A stretch of 64,000 nucleotides of DNA, taken from contig CAJXSF010000004.1 of assembly GCA_913061515.1 (NCBI GenBank), positions 34,619-98,618 on the forward strand. The letters run 5' to 3'. The DNA comes from an uncultured Gammaproteobacteria bacterium (GTDB lineage: Bacteria > Pseudomonadota > Gammaproteobacteria > Pseudomonadales > Pseudohongiellaceae). The position numbers and the translations under genes were made by a program. A model generated the notes under the pieces. That model searched no databases and was not told where the DNA came from. It saw nothing but the letters and a program-made list of their open reading frames with translations. Shown here one piece after another: positions 27,546 through 35,948 of the stretch (positions are counted from its first letter, which is position 1; each line of letters starts with the position of its first letter).

Positions 27546-28427
27546 ATGAAACGAGTTGCCCTGTTTTTAATGACTAACCTAGCCATTATTGTGGTGCTGA
27601 GTATTACCCTACGCCTGTTAGGGGTAGAGCGCATTCTTGATGAACAAGGTGCGGGATTGGACTTGAATAGTTTGTTGATTTTCTCCGCTGTGTTTGGTTT
27701 TGGCGGCGCGTTTATCTCTTTAGCGATGTCGAAGTGGATCGCCAAACGCTCAACGGGTGCGCAGGTGATTATCCAGCCTAGAAACGCGACAGAGCAGTGG
27801 CTAGTCGATACAGTTCGAGCGCAGGCTCAGAAGGCCGGTATTGGCATGCCGGAGGTGGCGATATTCAATTCGCCGCAGGTCAATGCGTTTGCCACTGGTG
27901 CTAGCCGTAATAAGTCTTTGGTGGCGGTTAGCTCTGGGCTATTGCAAAGTATGAGCAGAAATGAAGCCGAGGCGGTTCTAGCGCACGAAGTCACACACGT
28001 AGCAAATGGCGACATGGTAACGTTGACCTTAATTCAAGGGGTGGTGAATACCTTTGTGATTTTCTTCTCACGGGTGATCGGCCACTTTATCGACAGAGTC
28101 GTGTTCAAGACTGAAAGAGGCCACGGCCCCGCATTTTGGATCACCAGCATCATTGCTGAGATAGTCCTTGGGTTTCTCGCCTCGACAATCGTGATGTGGT
28201 TCAGCCGTCAGCGCGAATACCGCGCCGATGCTGGCGGTGCATCACTTGCTGGCAAGCAGAATATGATTGCCGCCTTGCAGAGATTGCAGCAGGGGCAAGC
28301 CACTCAAATGCCTGATGAACTAGTCGCCTTCGGCATTAGCAATCGTGGCGCCAGTGGCATCTCGAAACTGTTTATGTCCCACCCGCCGTTGAGTGAGCGC
28401 ATCGCAGCCCTGCAACGAGGTGCATAA
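27546..28427 (+). CDS. htpX: membrane zinc protease HtpX
   Basis: A 293-residue M48 protease, identical in length to E. coli HtpX, which degrades misfolded inner-membrane proteins. It has two N-terminal transmembrane helices, the zinc motif HEVTH (His147, Glu148, His151), two further hydrophobic segments, and the third ligand Glu224 in EYRADAGG. The C-terminus has the [16 protein letters not shown] block. It follows the QEGLA gene by 22 bases. A hairpin at 28455-28487 lies downstream. Confidence 0.96.
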   Translation: MKRVALFLMTNLAIIVVLSITLRLLGVERILDEQGAGLDLNSLLIFSAVFGFGGAFISLAMSKWIAKRSTGAQVIIQPRNATEQWLVDTVRAQAQKAGIGMPEVAIFNSPQVNAFATGASRNKSLVAVSSGLLQSMSRNEAEAVLAHEVTHVANGDMVTLTLIQGVVNTFVIFFSRVIGHFIDRVVFKTERGHGPAFWITSIIAEIVLGFLASTIVMWFSRQREYRADAGGASLAGKQNMIAALQRLQQGQATQMPDELVAFGISNRGASGISKLFMSHPPLSERIAALQRGA

Positions 28428-28454
28428 AAGCTAAATAATATTTAAACTCCCTAT

Positions 28455-28487
28455 CCCGAATTTCGCAGAGCTATCGCGGAATTCGGG
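28455..28487. other. hairpin downstream of htpX
   Basis: CCCGAATTTCGC (28455-28466) pairs with GCGGAATTCGGG (28476-28487), 12 bp with a single T-G wobble and a 9-base loop. No T run follows, so it may be a weak terminator, an mRNA 3' stabiliser or a protein-binding site. It marks the left boundary between normal-composition DNA and the AT-rich peptide/rhomboid island. Confidence 0.45.
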
Positions 28488-28665
28488 AGCATATCTCCTT
28501 GATTGTCTTCTCGAAACTCCCCACATTTATTGGCGCAATCCCCATTCCTGTCCTAGATTTAAATTGTGCTTAGCAATCTGAGACGTCTGATCGCTGAGCT
28601 ATACATTGACGGGCTCGCAAGCAACTTTAAAGGAATAAATTTGAGCAATATATAAGGAGAACAAT

Positions 28666-28884
28666 ATGCGTGAACTAAGCGTAGTTGAGATTGATGAGGT
28701 GAGTGGTGGACGATTTGAAGATTCAGTTCCTTATTTTACAACAATGATTGCAGTTGGGATGTCGACTTTTGGTAGCTCTTGGGGAGCTGTTGGTGTCGGC
28801 TTGGCTATTGCTGTTGCGCCAGCAGCTGTTGGGGTAATGTCTGTTCTTGCCGTTGGTGGTGGCATAGCGCTGATGAGAGACTAG
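28666..28884 (+). CDS. microcin/bacteriocin-like precursor peptide with double-glycine leader
   Basis: A 72-residue peptide. Its first 15 residues, MRELSVVEIDEVSGG, are a textbook double-glycine leader of the colicin V/class II bacteriocin type (MRxLxxxEIxxVSGG), predicting cleavage after Gly15. The 57-residue core has a short acidic N-terminus (RFEDS), then an almost uninterrupted hydrophobic, Gly/Ala-rich stretch long enough for one or two membrane helices, ending in ALMRD. There is no cysteine, so no disulfide or lanthionine. A very strong ribosome-binding site, AAGGAGA, sits five bases before the ATG. No PCAT/C39 ABC exporter is nearby; the next gene is a rhomboid protease. Could be a toxin, signal or membrane effector; the family is not one I can name. 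Confidence 0.7.
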   Translation: MRELSVVEIDEVSGGRFEDSVPYFTTMIAVGMSTFGSSWGAVGVGLAIAVAPAAVGVMSVLAVGGGIALMRD

Positions 28885-28914
28885 ATGTCGCAGTTATGAG
28901 GCGATAAGTATAGA

Positions 28915-28950
28915 GGCGAGGTAACGCTCTTAATGTTTCGTTATCTCGTC
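28915..28950 (+). promoter_or_regulatory. hairpin between peptide gene and rhomboid gene
   Basis: GGCGAGGTAACG (28915-28926) pairs with CGTTATCTCGTC (28939-28950): 12 bp including two wobble pairs, with a 12-base loop. It ends three bases before the GGGGG ribosome-binding site of the rhomboid gene and has no T tract. The position fits an attenuator or mRNA-processing element that keeps precursor levels above those of the downstream protein, as in many bacteriocin operons. Confidence 0.5.
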
Positions 28951-28966
28951 CTTGGGGGATATGTTT

Positions 28967-30199
28967 ATGACCGACTCTGACATTGGTGGTTGTGATGAGA
29001 TATCTTGCAAGAATTTTGTACTAAATACTGAAAAAGTTTTAGTGCTTTATCCAGTACGCGCAGCATATAAATTTCAATGCCTTCGAGCAATGCTACTAGT
29101 ACTGATTCTGGGCTATTTGCTTTTATATTTGAACTGGATTAGTGATCTTAAAGATCAGAGTTTAATCGTTTCTAGCTTCTATGTTTCTATAGTTATTGTG
29201 TTGGCAATGCTAGTTGTTCTATATCTGGTAATGGCACGATATCAGTTAAATGTAGAAGTTTATAAAGATAGGCTGGAGTATCCAGTTTATTACTTCTGGA
29301 AACGTACACTTAGTTTTAAGGTTGTATTTAGCTTAGAAAGAATTGGATTCGGGGGGGCAGTGCGAGCTTTGGTTGTCGGAAATCTTGACGGTGGTTTGAC
29401 CGTATTCGATAGAAAAAGATTTTCGCGAGAAAGTGATTTTATGGAGCTAGAAACTTTACTTTCTAAGTTGGTAAATGAGAATAAAACTCCAAATAAACGT
29501 TTGAAAACTTTGTATGTCCATGAAAGCAAATTCAACAGTTTTTTGGTTCAGGTTGTGCTTATATTTTTTCTTGTCCTCCCACTTGTGCTTTTAAAAGGTA
29601 TTGCAGAACAAGAGTATTTTGCTGCACTAGAAGTTGGAGCTTTGACTAAATTAGTAGAGAGAGGAGAAGAAATCTATAGATTTTTTTCAGCATTTTTTCT
29701 ACACAGCGGGTCTATACATTTGTTCAGTAACTTGATTGGATTTACTTTTCTTGCCGAATCTCTTTTGCGTCTTTGCGATACTTGCCGCTTTCTTTTCATT
29801 TTACTAGTTTCTGCCTTCATTGGCTCAATAACAAGTCTTTATCTTTCTCCTCACGAATATGTAATTGGTGCGTCAGGAGGAATATTTGGGTTATTTGGCG
29901 CGTACTGCGTCGTCAAGTTCACGAAATACCTGCCAGGTTTAGTGAGTCAGCGATCCAACAAAATGGTCTTTGCAATCATTGCGCTGCAAGTAGCTATCGA
30001 ATACTTCGTCGACGGCATCGACTCCTATAGTCATGTAGGAGGTTTTATTGCCGGTGCGCTTTGCATGGGCTTGTTCCTTTACTTCGCCAAAGAGCAATCT
30101 ATCTACAAATCGACTATGCTTGAAAAAGGTCTCGCAGTGTTGCTTTCGGGTGCCTACATTTGGGGCTTAGCGACTTTCCTAGCGAAGGTGTACGCGTAG
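28967..30199 (+). CDS. rhomboid intramembrane serine protease with N-terminal membrane/PH-like extension
   Basis: A 410-residue membrane protein. The C-terminal half is a rhomboid core: HLFSN (His251, Asn255), nucleophile Ser303 in GASGGIFG, and catalytic His356 in SHVGGFIAGA. Spacings Asn-Ser 48 and Ser-His 53 agree with GlpG (47 and 53). The N-terminal 200 residues are extra: a short cytosolic tail, two transmembrane helices (about 38-95) and a soluble beta-rich region (about 96-175) resembling bacterial PH-like domains. ATG 28967 is preferred over 28961 and TTG 28952 because GGGGG then lies eight bases upstream. It is 82 bases after the double-glycine peptide gene and probably co-transcribed. 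The gene is AT-rich to about 29,850, then near genome average. Protease activity is likely; processing of the neighbour peptide is a hypothesis. Confidence 0.88.
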   Translation: MTDSDIGGCDEISCKNFVLNTEKVLVLYPVRAAYKFQCLRAMLLVLILGYLLLYLNWISDLKDQSLIVSSFYVSIVIVLAMLVVLYLVMARYQLNVEVYKDRLEYPVYYFWKRTLSFKVVFSLERIGFGGAVRALVVGNLDGGLTVFDRKRFSRESDFMELETLLSKLVNENKTPNKRLKTLYVHESKFNSFLVQVVLIFFLVLPLVLLKGIAEQEYFAALEVGALTKLVERGEEIYRFFSAFFLHSGSIHLFSNLIGFTFLAESLLRLCDTCRFLFILLVSAFIGSITSLYLSPHEYVIGASGGIFGLFGAYCVVKFTKYLPGLVSQRSNKMVFAIIALQVAIEYFVDGIDSYSHVGGFIAGALCMGLFLYFAKEQSIYKSTMLEKGLAVLLSGAYIWGLATFLAKVYA

Positions 30200-30210
30200 C
30201 CTCACGGGGT

Positions 30211-33200
30211 TCATTTTTTGGGGCGGTGATTAAAACGCATATCGAGCGTGTACGGGTGTGCGCTGTGCGGCTCGCTTAGGTCCAAATCCATTTCTCCTTG
30301 GCTGTGGCCATGCTGCCAGAATCGCGCAACACGCCTGGCTTCGGCTTCATTCGCATTGACTGGGAAAGTGTCATAGTTTCTGCCGCCAGGGTGGGACACA
30401 TGATAGGTGCAGCCGCCAAGGGAGCGCTTGTGATGAGTGTCGACGATGTCGATCACCAAAGGTGAGTGGACATTGATGGTGGGGTGGAGTGCAGACCAAG
30501 GCGCCCATGCTTTGTAACGCACGCCACCAACAAACTCTCCCTCAGTACCAGTGCTGCGCATAGGCACTTTGCGGCCGTTGCAGGTGATGATGAAACGATT
30601 GCCAGTCATATTGCGGGCGCGAATCTGTAAGCGCTCAACCGACGAGTCTACATATCGTGCGGTACCTTGCCCGCTCGATTCTTCGCCCAAAACGTGCCAT
30701 GGTTCGATGGCTCTATGAACATCGATCTGAACCCCTGCGGCATGAATGGAGCCATAGTAGGGGAAGCGAAACTCCTGGAATGGAGCAAACCAATCAAGCT
30801 CAAATGGGTAGCCTGCATCATTCAAATCTTTCGCGACCCAAGACAAATCTTCCCAGACAAAATGGGGCAACATGAATCTGTCATGTAGTTCTGTGCCCCA
30901 ATTTATTAGTGGGCGCGTGTAAGGGGTCTGCCAGAAATGCGCAACAAGTGAGCGAATCAACAAGACCTGCAAAGCGCTCATCTGCCAATGAGGCGGCATT
31001 TCGAAGTTGCGAAACTCCAATATACCAAGTCGGCCACTAGCACTGTCGGGGGAGTACAGTTTGTCGATACAGAATTCTGCGCGGTGCGTGTTGCCAGTAA
31101 GGTCGACTAGAAAATTGCGTAGTATGCGATCTACTAACCACACCTGTTTGGTGTCTTCACTGTCAAGCTGTTGCAGTGCTATTTCTAGCTCGTAAAGATT
31201 GTCGTCGCGCGCCTCATCGACACGAGGGGCTTGGCTTGTTGGGCCAATAAATTGGCCCGAGAATAAATAGGAAAGGCTCGGGTGGTTCTGCCAATAGCGT
31301 ATAAGGCTTGCTAGGACGTCGGGTCGCCGTAAGAAAGGGCTGTCCTCCGGCTTCGCTGCCCCGAGGGTGACGTGATTGCCGCCGCCGGTGCCTGTGTGTT
31401 GGCCATCGAGCATAAATTTATCGGTGCCCAAACGTTGCTGCCTTGCTTGTTCATAGAGTGTTTTCGCCAAAGAGCTTAGTTCCGGCCAACTTTTCGAAGG
31501 CTGCACATTCACTTCAATCACCCCTGGGTCTGGGGTAATCATTAGTTTTTGTATGCGTGGGTCTTTGGGCGGCTCATAGCCTTCAATAATAATTGGGCAA
31601 GTGAGTTTTTCGGCGGTCTCTTCGATTGCAGCGATAAGCTCTACGTATCGTTCTAGGTCTGTTTGTGGCGGTAAAAATAAATACAAACGTCCGTCACGAA
31701 CCTCGACGCACAGGGCTGTGTGGAATATCCGGCCGTCCTCTGCTTGCGTGACGTCTAAGGACTCTACATCGTCACCTAAGTCTAATGGGTAGGCCAACTC
31801 TTCGCGGGCAGCGAAGGGGTCGGTGCCATGCTCTTGATCATTTGTATCGGGTTTCTCCCAAGGCAAGCTTTCAAGTGGAAGCCTATAGCCAACCGGTGAG
31901 TCCCCAGGAATTAACGTAAGGCGCTCTTTACGGAAAAACCAGCGGCAACTTAACCACGATATTTCACCGTCATTGCGAGTCGAAGACAATGGCAAAACGA
32001 AGCCGCTTTCCTTGTCTAACCCTTGCGCAAAAATCTTCTTGATGCGCGCAGCCTCAAGAGGGTCGACGACCTTGCTATCCCATAAAGTGACGTTAGCCGG
32101 AAGCTCTGATTCACGTTTCAAATAGAAGGCTTTATCTTCGAATGCGGGAAGTACATAGCGCGGATTCAAGCCTAGTTTATGAGCCAATGTGCTAATGAAG
32201 TTCGCAGCAATGCGTGTGTTGGCTGAGCCGTGTGTGCGTTCATCGGCAAATAGATTGGCATTGTGCCAAAGGGGCTTGCCGTCGGTGCGCCAGAATAACC
32301 CCAGCGCCCAGCGCGGCAGTGGCTCGCCGGGGTACCACTTGCCTTGGCCAATATGCAAAAGGCCCTCTGGTGCATAGTGTTGTTTGAGTGACAAGAGCAG
32401 CTCGCCAGCTAGGCGGCGCTTATCTTTACCAAGTGCAGCGGTGTTCCATTGCGCACTTTCCATGTCATCGATGGAGATAAATGTTGGTTCACCGCCAACG
32501 GTTAGGCGCACATCCTGTTCTTCTAGGTCTGCATCGACTTTGTGTCCAAGCGCATCGATAGCTTGCCATTGTTGGGCACTATAGGGTTTGGTGACTCGCG
32601 GGTCTTCATGAATACGAGTCACGGAATTTTCATGCAGGAAGGTCACCTCACAAACGCCAGTGCTGCCGGTGATCGGCGCTGCGCTTACTGGGTCGGGAGT
32701 GCAGGCCAGCGGAATATGTCCTTCGGCTGCAAACAAACCGGAGGTAGGGTCTAAGCCTATCCAGCCCGCCCCTGGAATGTACACCTCCGTCCATGCATGT
32801 AAGTCGGTAAAGTCTTCTGTGGGGCCGGTTGGGCCATCAAGAGAGCGAACATCCGCTGTGAGTTGTACTAAATACCCAGATGCAAAGCGGGCGGCAAGTC
32901 CCATGTGGCGTAAGGTCTGTACAAACAACCAAGCGCTGTCACGACATGAACCATAAGTGCTAGTGAGAGTCGTTTCGCAAGTTTGGACTCCCGGCTCCAT
33001 GCGGATCACGTAGTTGATTGCCTGTTGCGTTCGGCTGTTCTCTGCAACCAAGAAGTTCACGATTGGTTGTTTGCTTTTATTCACCCCTTTAAGCCATTTC
33101 TTCATGGCTGCGCCAGATTCTTTGACTTCTAAATAGGGGGCTAAGTCTTTGGCTAATTGCGCATCGTATTTAAAAGGGAAATGTTGCGCACTGTCTTCAA

Positions 33201-33483
33201 CAAAAAAGTCGAACGGGTTGATGACCGTCATGTCTGCAATGAGCTCAACAGTAATGGAAAGCTCTTTGGCTTTCTCGGGGAAGACCAATCGCGCTAAATG
33301 GTTCGAGAAAGGATCTTGCTGCCAATTGATAAAATGGTCATCTGGTGTGATTTTTAACGAATAAGAATCGATAGGAGTGCGACAATGTGGTGCAGGGCGC
33401 AAACGAACAACATGGGGCAAAATTTCCACCAAGCGATCAAATTGATACGTTGTCTGGTGGTGTATTGCTACTTTAATTGTCAT
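30211..33483 (-). CDS. transglutaminase-like/DUF2126 protein of the Anbu cluster
   Basis: A 1090-residue protein: a Bact_transglu_N beta domain (about 1-85), a papain-like transglutaminase core with the triad Cys180 (YGSCRDSAW), His229 (DLHAWTEV) and Asp245 (GLDPTSG), and a large DUF2126 C-terminal region (about 310-1090). It combines what COG1305 and COG4196 describe. No signal peptide, so cytosolic. ATG 33483 fits the domain start (MTIKVAIHHQTTYQF); the longer in-frame start would run into the divergent gene. It is convergent with the rhomboid gene (11 bases apart) and its start is only 19 bases from that of the ATP-grasp gene. Known context: these proteins co-occur with ATP-grasp, alpha-E and Anbu. 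It may form or cleave amide bonds on peptides; the substrate is unknown. Confidence 0.88.
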   Translation of the reverse strand: MTIKVAIHHQTTYQFDRLVEILPHVVRLRPAPHCRTPIDSYSLKITPDDHFINWQQDPFSNHLARLVFPEKAKELSITVELIADMTVINPFDFFVEDSAQHFPFKYDAQLAKDLAPYLEVKESGAAMKKWLKGVNKSKQPIVNFLVAENSRTQQAINYVIRMEPGVQTCETTLTSTYGSCRDSAWLFVQTLRHMGLAARFASGYLVQLTADVRSLDGPTGPTEDFTDLHAWTEVYIPGAGWIGLDPTSGLFAAEGHIPLACTPDPVSAAPITGSTGVCEVTFLHENSVTRIHEDPRVTKPYSAQQWQAIDALGHKVDADLEEQDVRLTVGGEPTFISIDDMESAQWNTAALGKDKRRLAGELLLSLKQHYAPEGLLHIGQGKWYPGEPLPRWALGLFWRTDGKPLWHNANLFADERTHGSANTRIAANFISTLAHKLGLNPRYVLPAFEDKAFYLKRESELPANVTLWDSKVVDPLEAARIKKIFAQGLDKESGFVLPLSSTRNDGEISWLSCRWFFRKERLTLIPGDSPVGYRLPLESLPWEKPDTNDQEHGTDPFAAREELAYPLDLGDDVESLDVTQAEDGRIFHTALCVEVRDGRLYLFLPPQTDLERYVELIAAIEETAEKLTCPIIIEGYEPPKDPRIQKLMITPDPGVIEVNVQPSKSWPELSSLAKTLYEQARQQRLGTDKFMLDGQHTGTGGGNHVTLGAAKPEDSPFLRRPDVLASLIRYWQNHPSLSYLFSGQFIGPTSQAPRVDEARDDNLYELEIALQQLDSEDTKQVWLVDRILRNFLVDLTGNTHRAEFCIDKLYSPDSASGRLGILEFRNFEMPPHWQMSALQVLLIRSLVAHFWQTPYTRPLINWGTELHDRFMLPHFVWEDLSWVAKDLNDAGYPFELDWFAPFQEFRFPYYGSIHAAGVQIDVHRAIEPWHVLGEESSGQGTARYVDSSVERLQIRARNMTGNRFIITCNGRKVPMRSTGTEGEFVGGVRYKAWAPWSALHPTINVHSPLVIDIVDTHHKRSLGGCTYHVSHPGGRNYDTFPVNANEAEARRVARFWQHGHSQGEMDLDLSEPHSAHPYTLDMRFNHRPKK

Positions 33484-33502
33484 AAGGTAATGTTGCTCGT
33501 AT

Positions 33503-34951
33503 ATGCAAATTGACTGGAAATCATACAACCCCGGCGCCTTCTACGACGAACTCATTAGTTCGCCTGGGCACCCCCGAAAGTCAGGTAGAATTCTGGCTCG
33601 CTATCTTGCTTCGCTTAAAAGTGACGATCTGCAACAACGAAAAACTGCTGCTGAACTCGCCATTAAGGCGATGGGTATTTCGTTTACCGTTTATAGTGAA
33701 GCGGGCAACATCGATCGGGAGTGGCCGTTTGATATTATTCCTCGAATCATCACAGAAACACAATGGCAGAAGACAAGTCAAGGACTGGAACAACGACTGC
33801 GCGCTTTAAACTGTTTTATCGATGATATTTACAACGATCAGAAGATCCTTAAAGACAAAGTAGTTCCCGCCGAGTTGATCGCTAAGTCTGTTAATTTTCG
33901 CAAAGAATGTATAGGGATGAAACCCCGCCACGGGGTATGGGCGCATATCTGTGGCACCGACCTAATACGTGACACCAATGGTCAGTTTTATGTCTTAGAG
34001 GACAATTTGCGTGTTCCCTCTGGCGTGTCCTATATGCTGGAAAATCGCAAAGTGACCAAGCGAGTATTTCCGGAGCTTTTCGAAAACTACAATATTCTTC
34101 CAATCACAGAATATCCGTCACATCTATTCGATACTTTGGCGGCGATTTCGCCTCGTCCCTTGGACTATCCCGAAGTGGTTGTGCTAACACCCGGTATCTA
34201 CAATTCTGCTTATTTTGAACACTCATTTCTTGCCCAGCGAATGGGGGCCGAATTGGTAGAAGGGGGAGATCTCGTTGTCGAGGATGACTGCGTCTATATG
34301 CGGACCATCAACGGGCTTTCGCGAGTTGATGTGATCTACCGACGTATTGATGACTTATTCCTTGACCCAGAAGTGTTTAATGCTGACTCCGCGCTTGGCG
34401 TTCCTGGGTTGATGCGTGCTTGGCTCAAGGGCAATGTTGCATTGGCTAATGCGCCAGGGGCTGGTGTTGCCGATGATAAGGTCATCTACACCTATGTTCC
34501 TGCGATGATTAAATACTATCTCGGCGAAGACCCCTTGCTTGAGAATGTCCCCAGTTACCTTTGCGTTGATGAAAAACAGTGTCAGCATGTATTGGCAAAT
34601 TTAGACAAGCTAGTGGTGAAACCAGCGAACGAGTCAGGGGGCTACGGCATGTTGATGGGGCCGCAGGCTAGCAAGAAAGAGCGTGCCGAGTTTGCTAAGA
34701 AGATTAAGGCTAACCCCCGAAATTATATGGCGCAACCGCTCATCTCACTATCCACGGCGCCGGTGTTGGTCGACCGCGGAGCAGAGCCTAGACATATCGA
34801 TTTAAGGCCTTTTGTCTTGCAAGGGCGTGACACATACGTGACTCCCGGTGGTTTGACTCGGGTGGCAATGGTGAAGGGCTCCTATATCGTGAACTCTTCG
34901 CAAGGCGGTGGAAGTAAAGACACTTGGATCGTTTCGGACGAGGAGCGCTGA
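33503..34951 (+). CDS. circularly permuted ATP-grasp protein (COG2308) of the Anbu cluster
   Basis: A 482-residue member of the circularly permuted ATP-grasp type 2 family (DUF404/DUF407). Signatures: RPRHGVWAHICGTDLIRD-type block (around 148-165), FYVLEDNLRVPSGVSYMLENR, IYRRIDDLFLDPE, KPANESGGYGM with the nucleotide-binding Lys and Gly-rich loop, and RPFVLQGRDTYVTPGGLTRVA. ATP-grasp enzymes join a carboxylate to an amine via an acyl phosphate, so peptide-like ligation is predicted. The alpha-E gene starts three bases after the stop, so the two are certainly co-transcribed. The start is divergent from the transglutaminase gene with only 19 bases between ATGs, so its promoter must overlap that gene. 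Confidence 0.9.
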   Translation: MQIDWKSYNPGAFYDELISSPGHPRKSGRILARYLASLKSDDLQQRKTAAELAIKAMGISFTVYSEAGNIDREWPFDIIPRIITETQWQKTSQGLEQRLRALNCFIDDIYNDQKILKDKVVPAELIAKSVNFRKECIGMKPRHGVWAHICGTDLIRDTNGQFYVLEDNLRVPSGVSYMLENRKVTKRVFPELFENYNILPITEYPSHLFDTLAAISPRPLDYPEVVVLTPGIYNSAYFEHSFLAQRMGAELVEGGDLVVEDDCVYMRTINGLSRVDVIYRRIDDLFLDPEVFNADSALGVPGLMRAWLKGNVALANAPGAGVADDKVIYTYVPAMIKYYLGEDPLLENVPSYLCVDEKQCQHVLANLDKLVVKPANESGGYGMLMGPQASKKERAEFAKKIKANPRNYMAQPLISLSTAPVLVDRGAEPRHIDLRPFVLQGRDTYVTPGGLTRVAMVKGSYIVNSSQGGGSKDTWIVSDEER

Positions 34952-34954
34952 GTC

Positions 34955-35932
34955 ATGTTATCCCGAGTTGCTGAGCGTATATATTGGTTAGGTCGTTATC
35001 TTGAGCGCACGGAGAACACCGCACGCTTACTCACTGTGTACTCTAATTTACTCTTGGACTTGCCGCGCGGGGCGAAGGTAGGTTGGCATACCTTGGTAGA
35101 GATCACCGGCAGCCAAGGCGAGTTCAGCAAGAGTTATCAGAATATCGATGAGCGCTCCGTTAACCGGTTTTTATTGTCCGATCAAAACAACTACTCATCA
35201 GTGATCAGCTCATTGGCCCTTGCGCGTGAAAATGCCCGTACTACGCGTGAAATCATTCCAACTGAGGCGTGGGAGCAGATCAACAAGCTCTATCTGTTTA
35301 CCAAAGAAAATATGGGCAAGGCAACTGCGCGTGGCCCTCGACATCAGTTATTGCAAGACATCATTGCACACTGCCAGCAAATCACAGGGCTGTTAGCCGG
35401 CGCTATGAGCCATAATAGTGGCTACAATTTCCTGCGGCTTGCGCGTAGCCTAGAGCGTGCGGATATGACCACTCGCATAGTCGATGTTGGGTCTATCACC
35501 CTGCTGCCAAGTCTGACGCAACCCAGCGGTGCAAAGGCTGAACCGGCCACCCGTCCGTTCGCTAATATGATTTGGATGAGCGTGCTGCACTCACTAAGTG
35601 CGTATCAAATGTATCGTCAGCATGTGCTCGACCGTGTGAACGGCGAAGATGTTGTCACCTTCCTTTTACAAGACTCGCAGTTTCCAAGAGCCGTAGGGCA
35701 TTGTCTTGGAAAGCTTGAGTCCTGCCTAAAGTATCTTCCGAACAATGAAGCAGCTCTGAAGCAAGTATCTATGGCTGTGGCATTAGTAAACGATGCTAAT
35801 ATCGCTGAATTGCTCGACAGTGGTCTTCTCGAATACATCGATGAGCTGCAAGTGCAGTTTGCTAATGTCCATGCCTGTATCACTGAGACATGGTTCCTCC
35901 CCGTTGTAAGTGAGCAACAACAATCTGCTTAA
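34955..35932 (+). CDS. alpha-E domain protein (COG2307/DUF403)
   Basis: A 325-residue all-helical protein of the alpha-E family: MLSRVAERIYWLGRYLERTENTARLL at the start, ARENARTTREIIPTEAWEQIN in the middle, and LRLARSLERADMTTRIVDV are its conserved blocks. The many ordered Glu and Arg residues are the family's hallmark. It partners with the circularly permuted ATP-grasp protein, sometimes as a fusion; here the genes are three bases apart. Proposed role: part of a peptide-forming or modifying enzyme with the ATP-grasp subunit. No transmembrane segment. Function not experimentally certain. Confidence 0.9.
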   Translation: MLSRVAERIYWLGRYLERTENTARLLTVYSNLLLDLPRGAKVGWHTLVEITGSQGEFSKSYQNIDERSVNRFLLSDQNNYSSVISSLALARENARTTREIIPTEAWEQINKLYLFTKENMGKATARGPRHQLLQDIIAHCQQITGLLAGAMSHNSGYNFLRLARSLERADMTTRIVDVGSITLLPSLTQPSGAKAEPATRPFANMIWMSVLHSLSAYQMYRQHVLDRVNGEDVVTFLLQDSQFPRAVGHCLGKLESCLKYLPNNEAALKQVSMAVALVNDANIAELLDSGLLEYIDELQVQFANVHACITETWFLPVVSEQQQSA

Positions 35933-35948
35933 ATAACGAGTATTGTGC

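Noticed and set aside
28967-30199. Rhombosortase acting on GlyGly-CTERM proteins
   Set aside because: No protein with a C-terminal GlyGly-CTERM tail is nearby; the GG motif in the neighbour peptide is in an N-terminal leader, a different signal.
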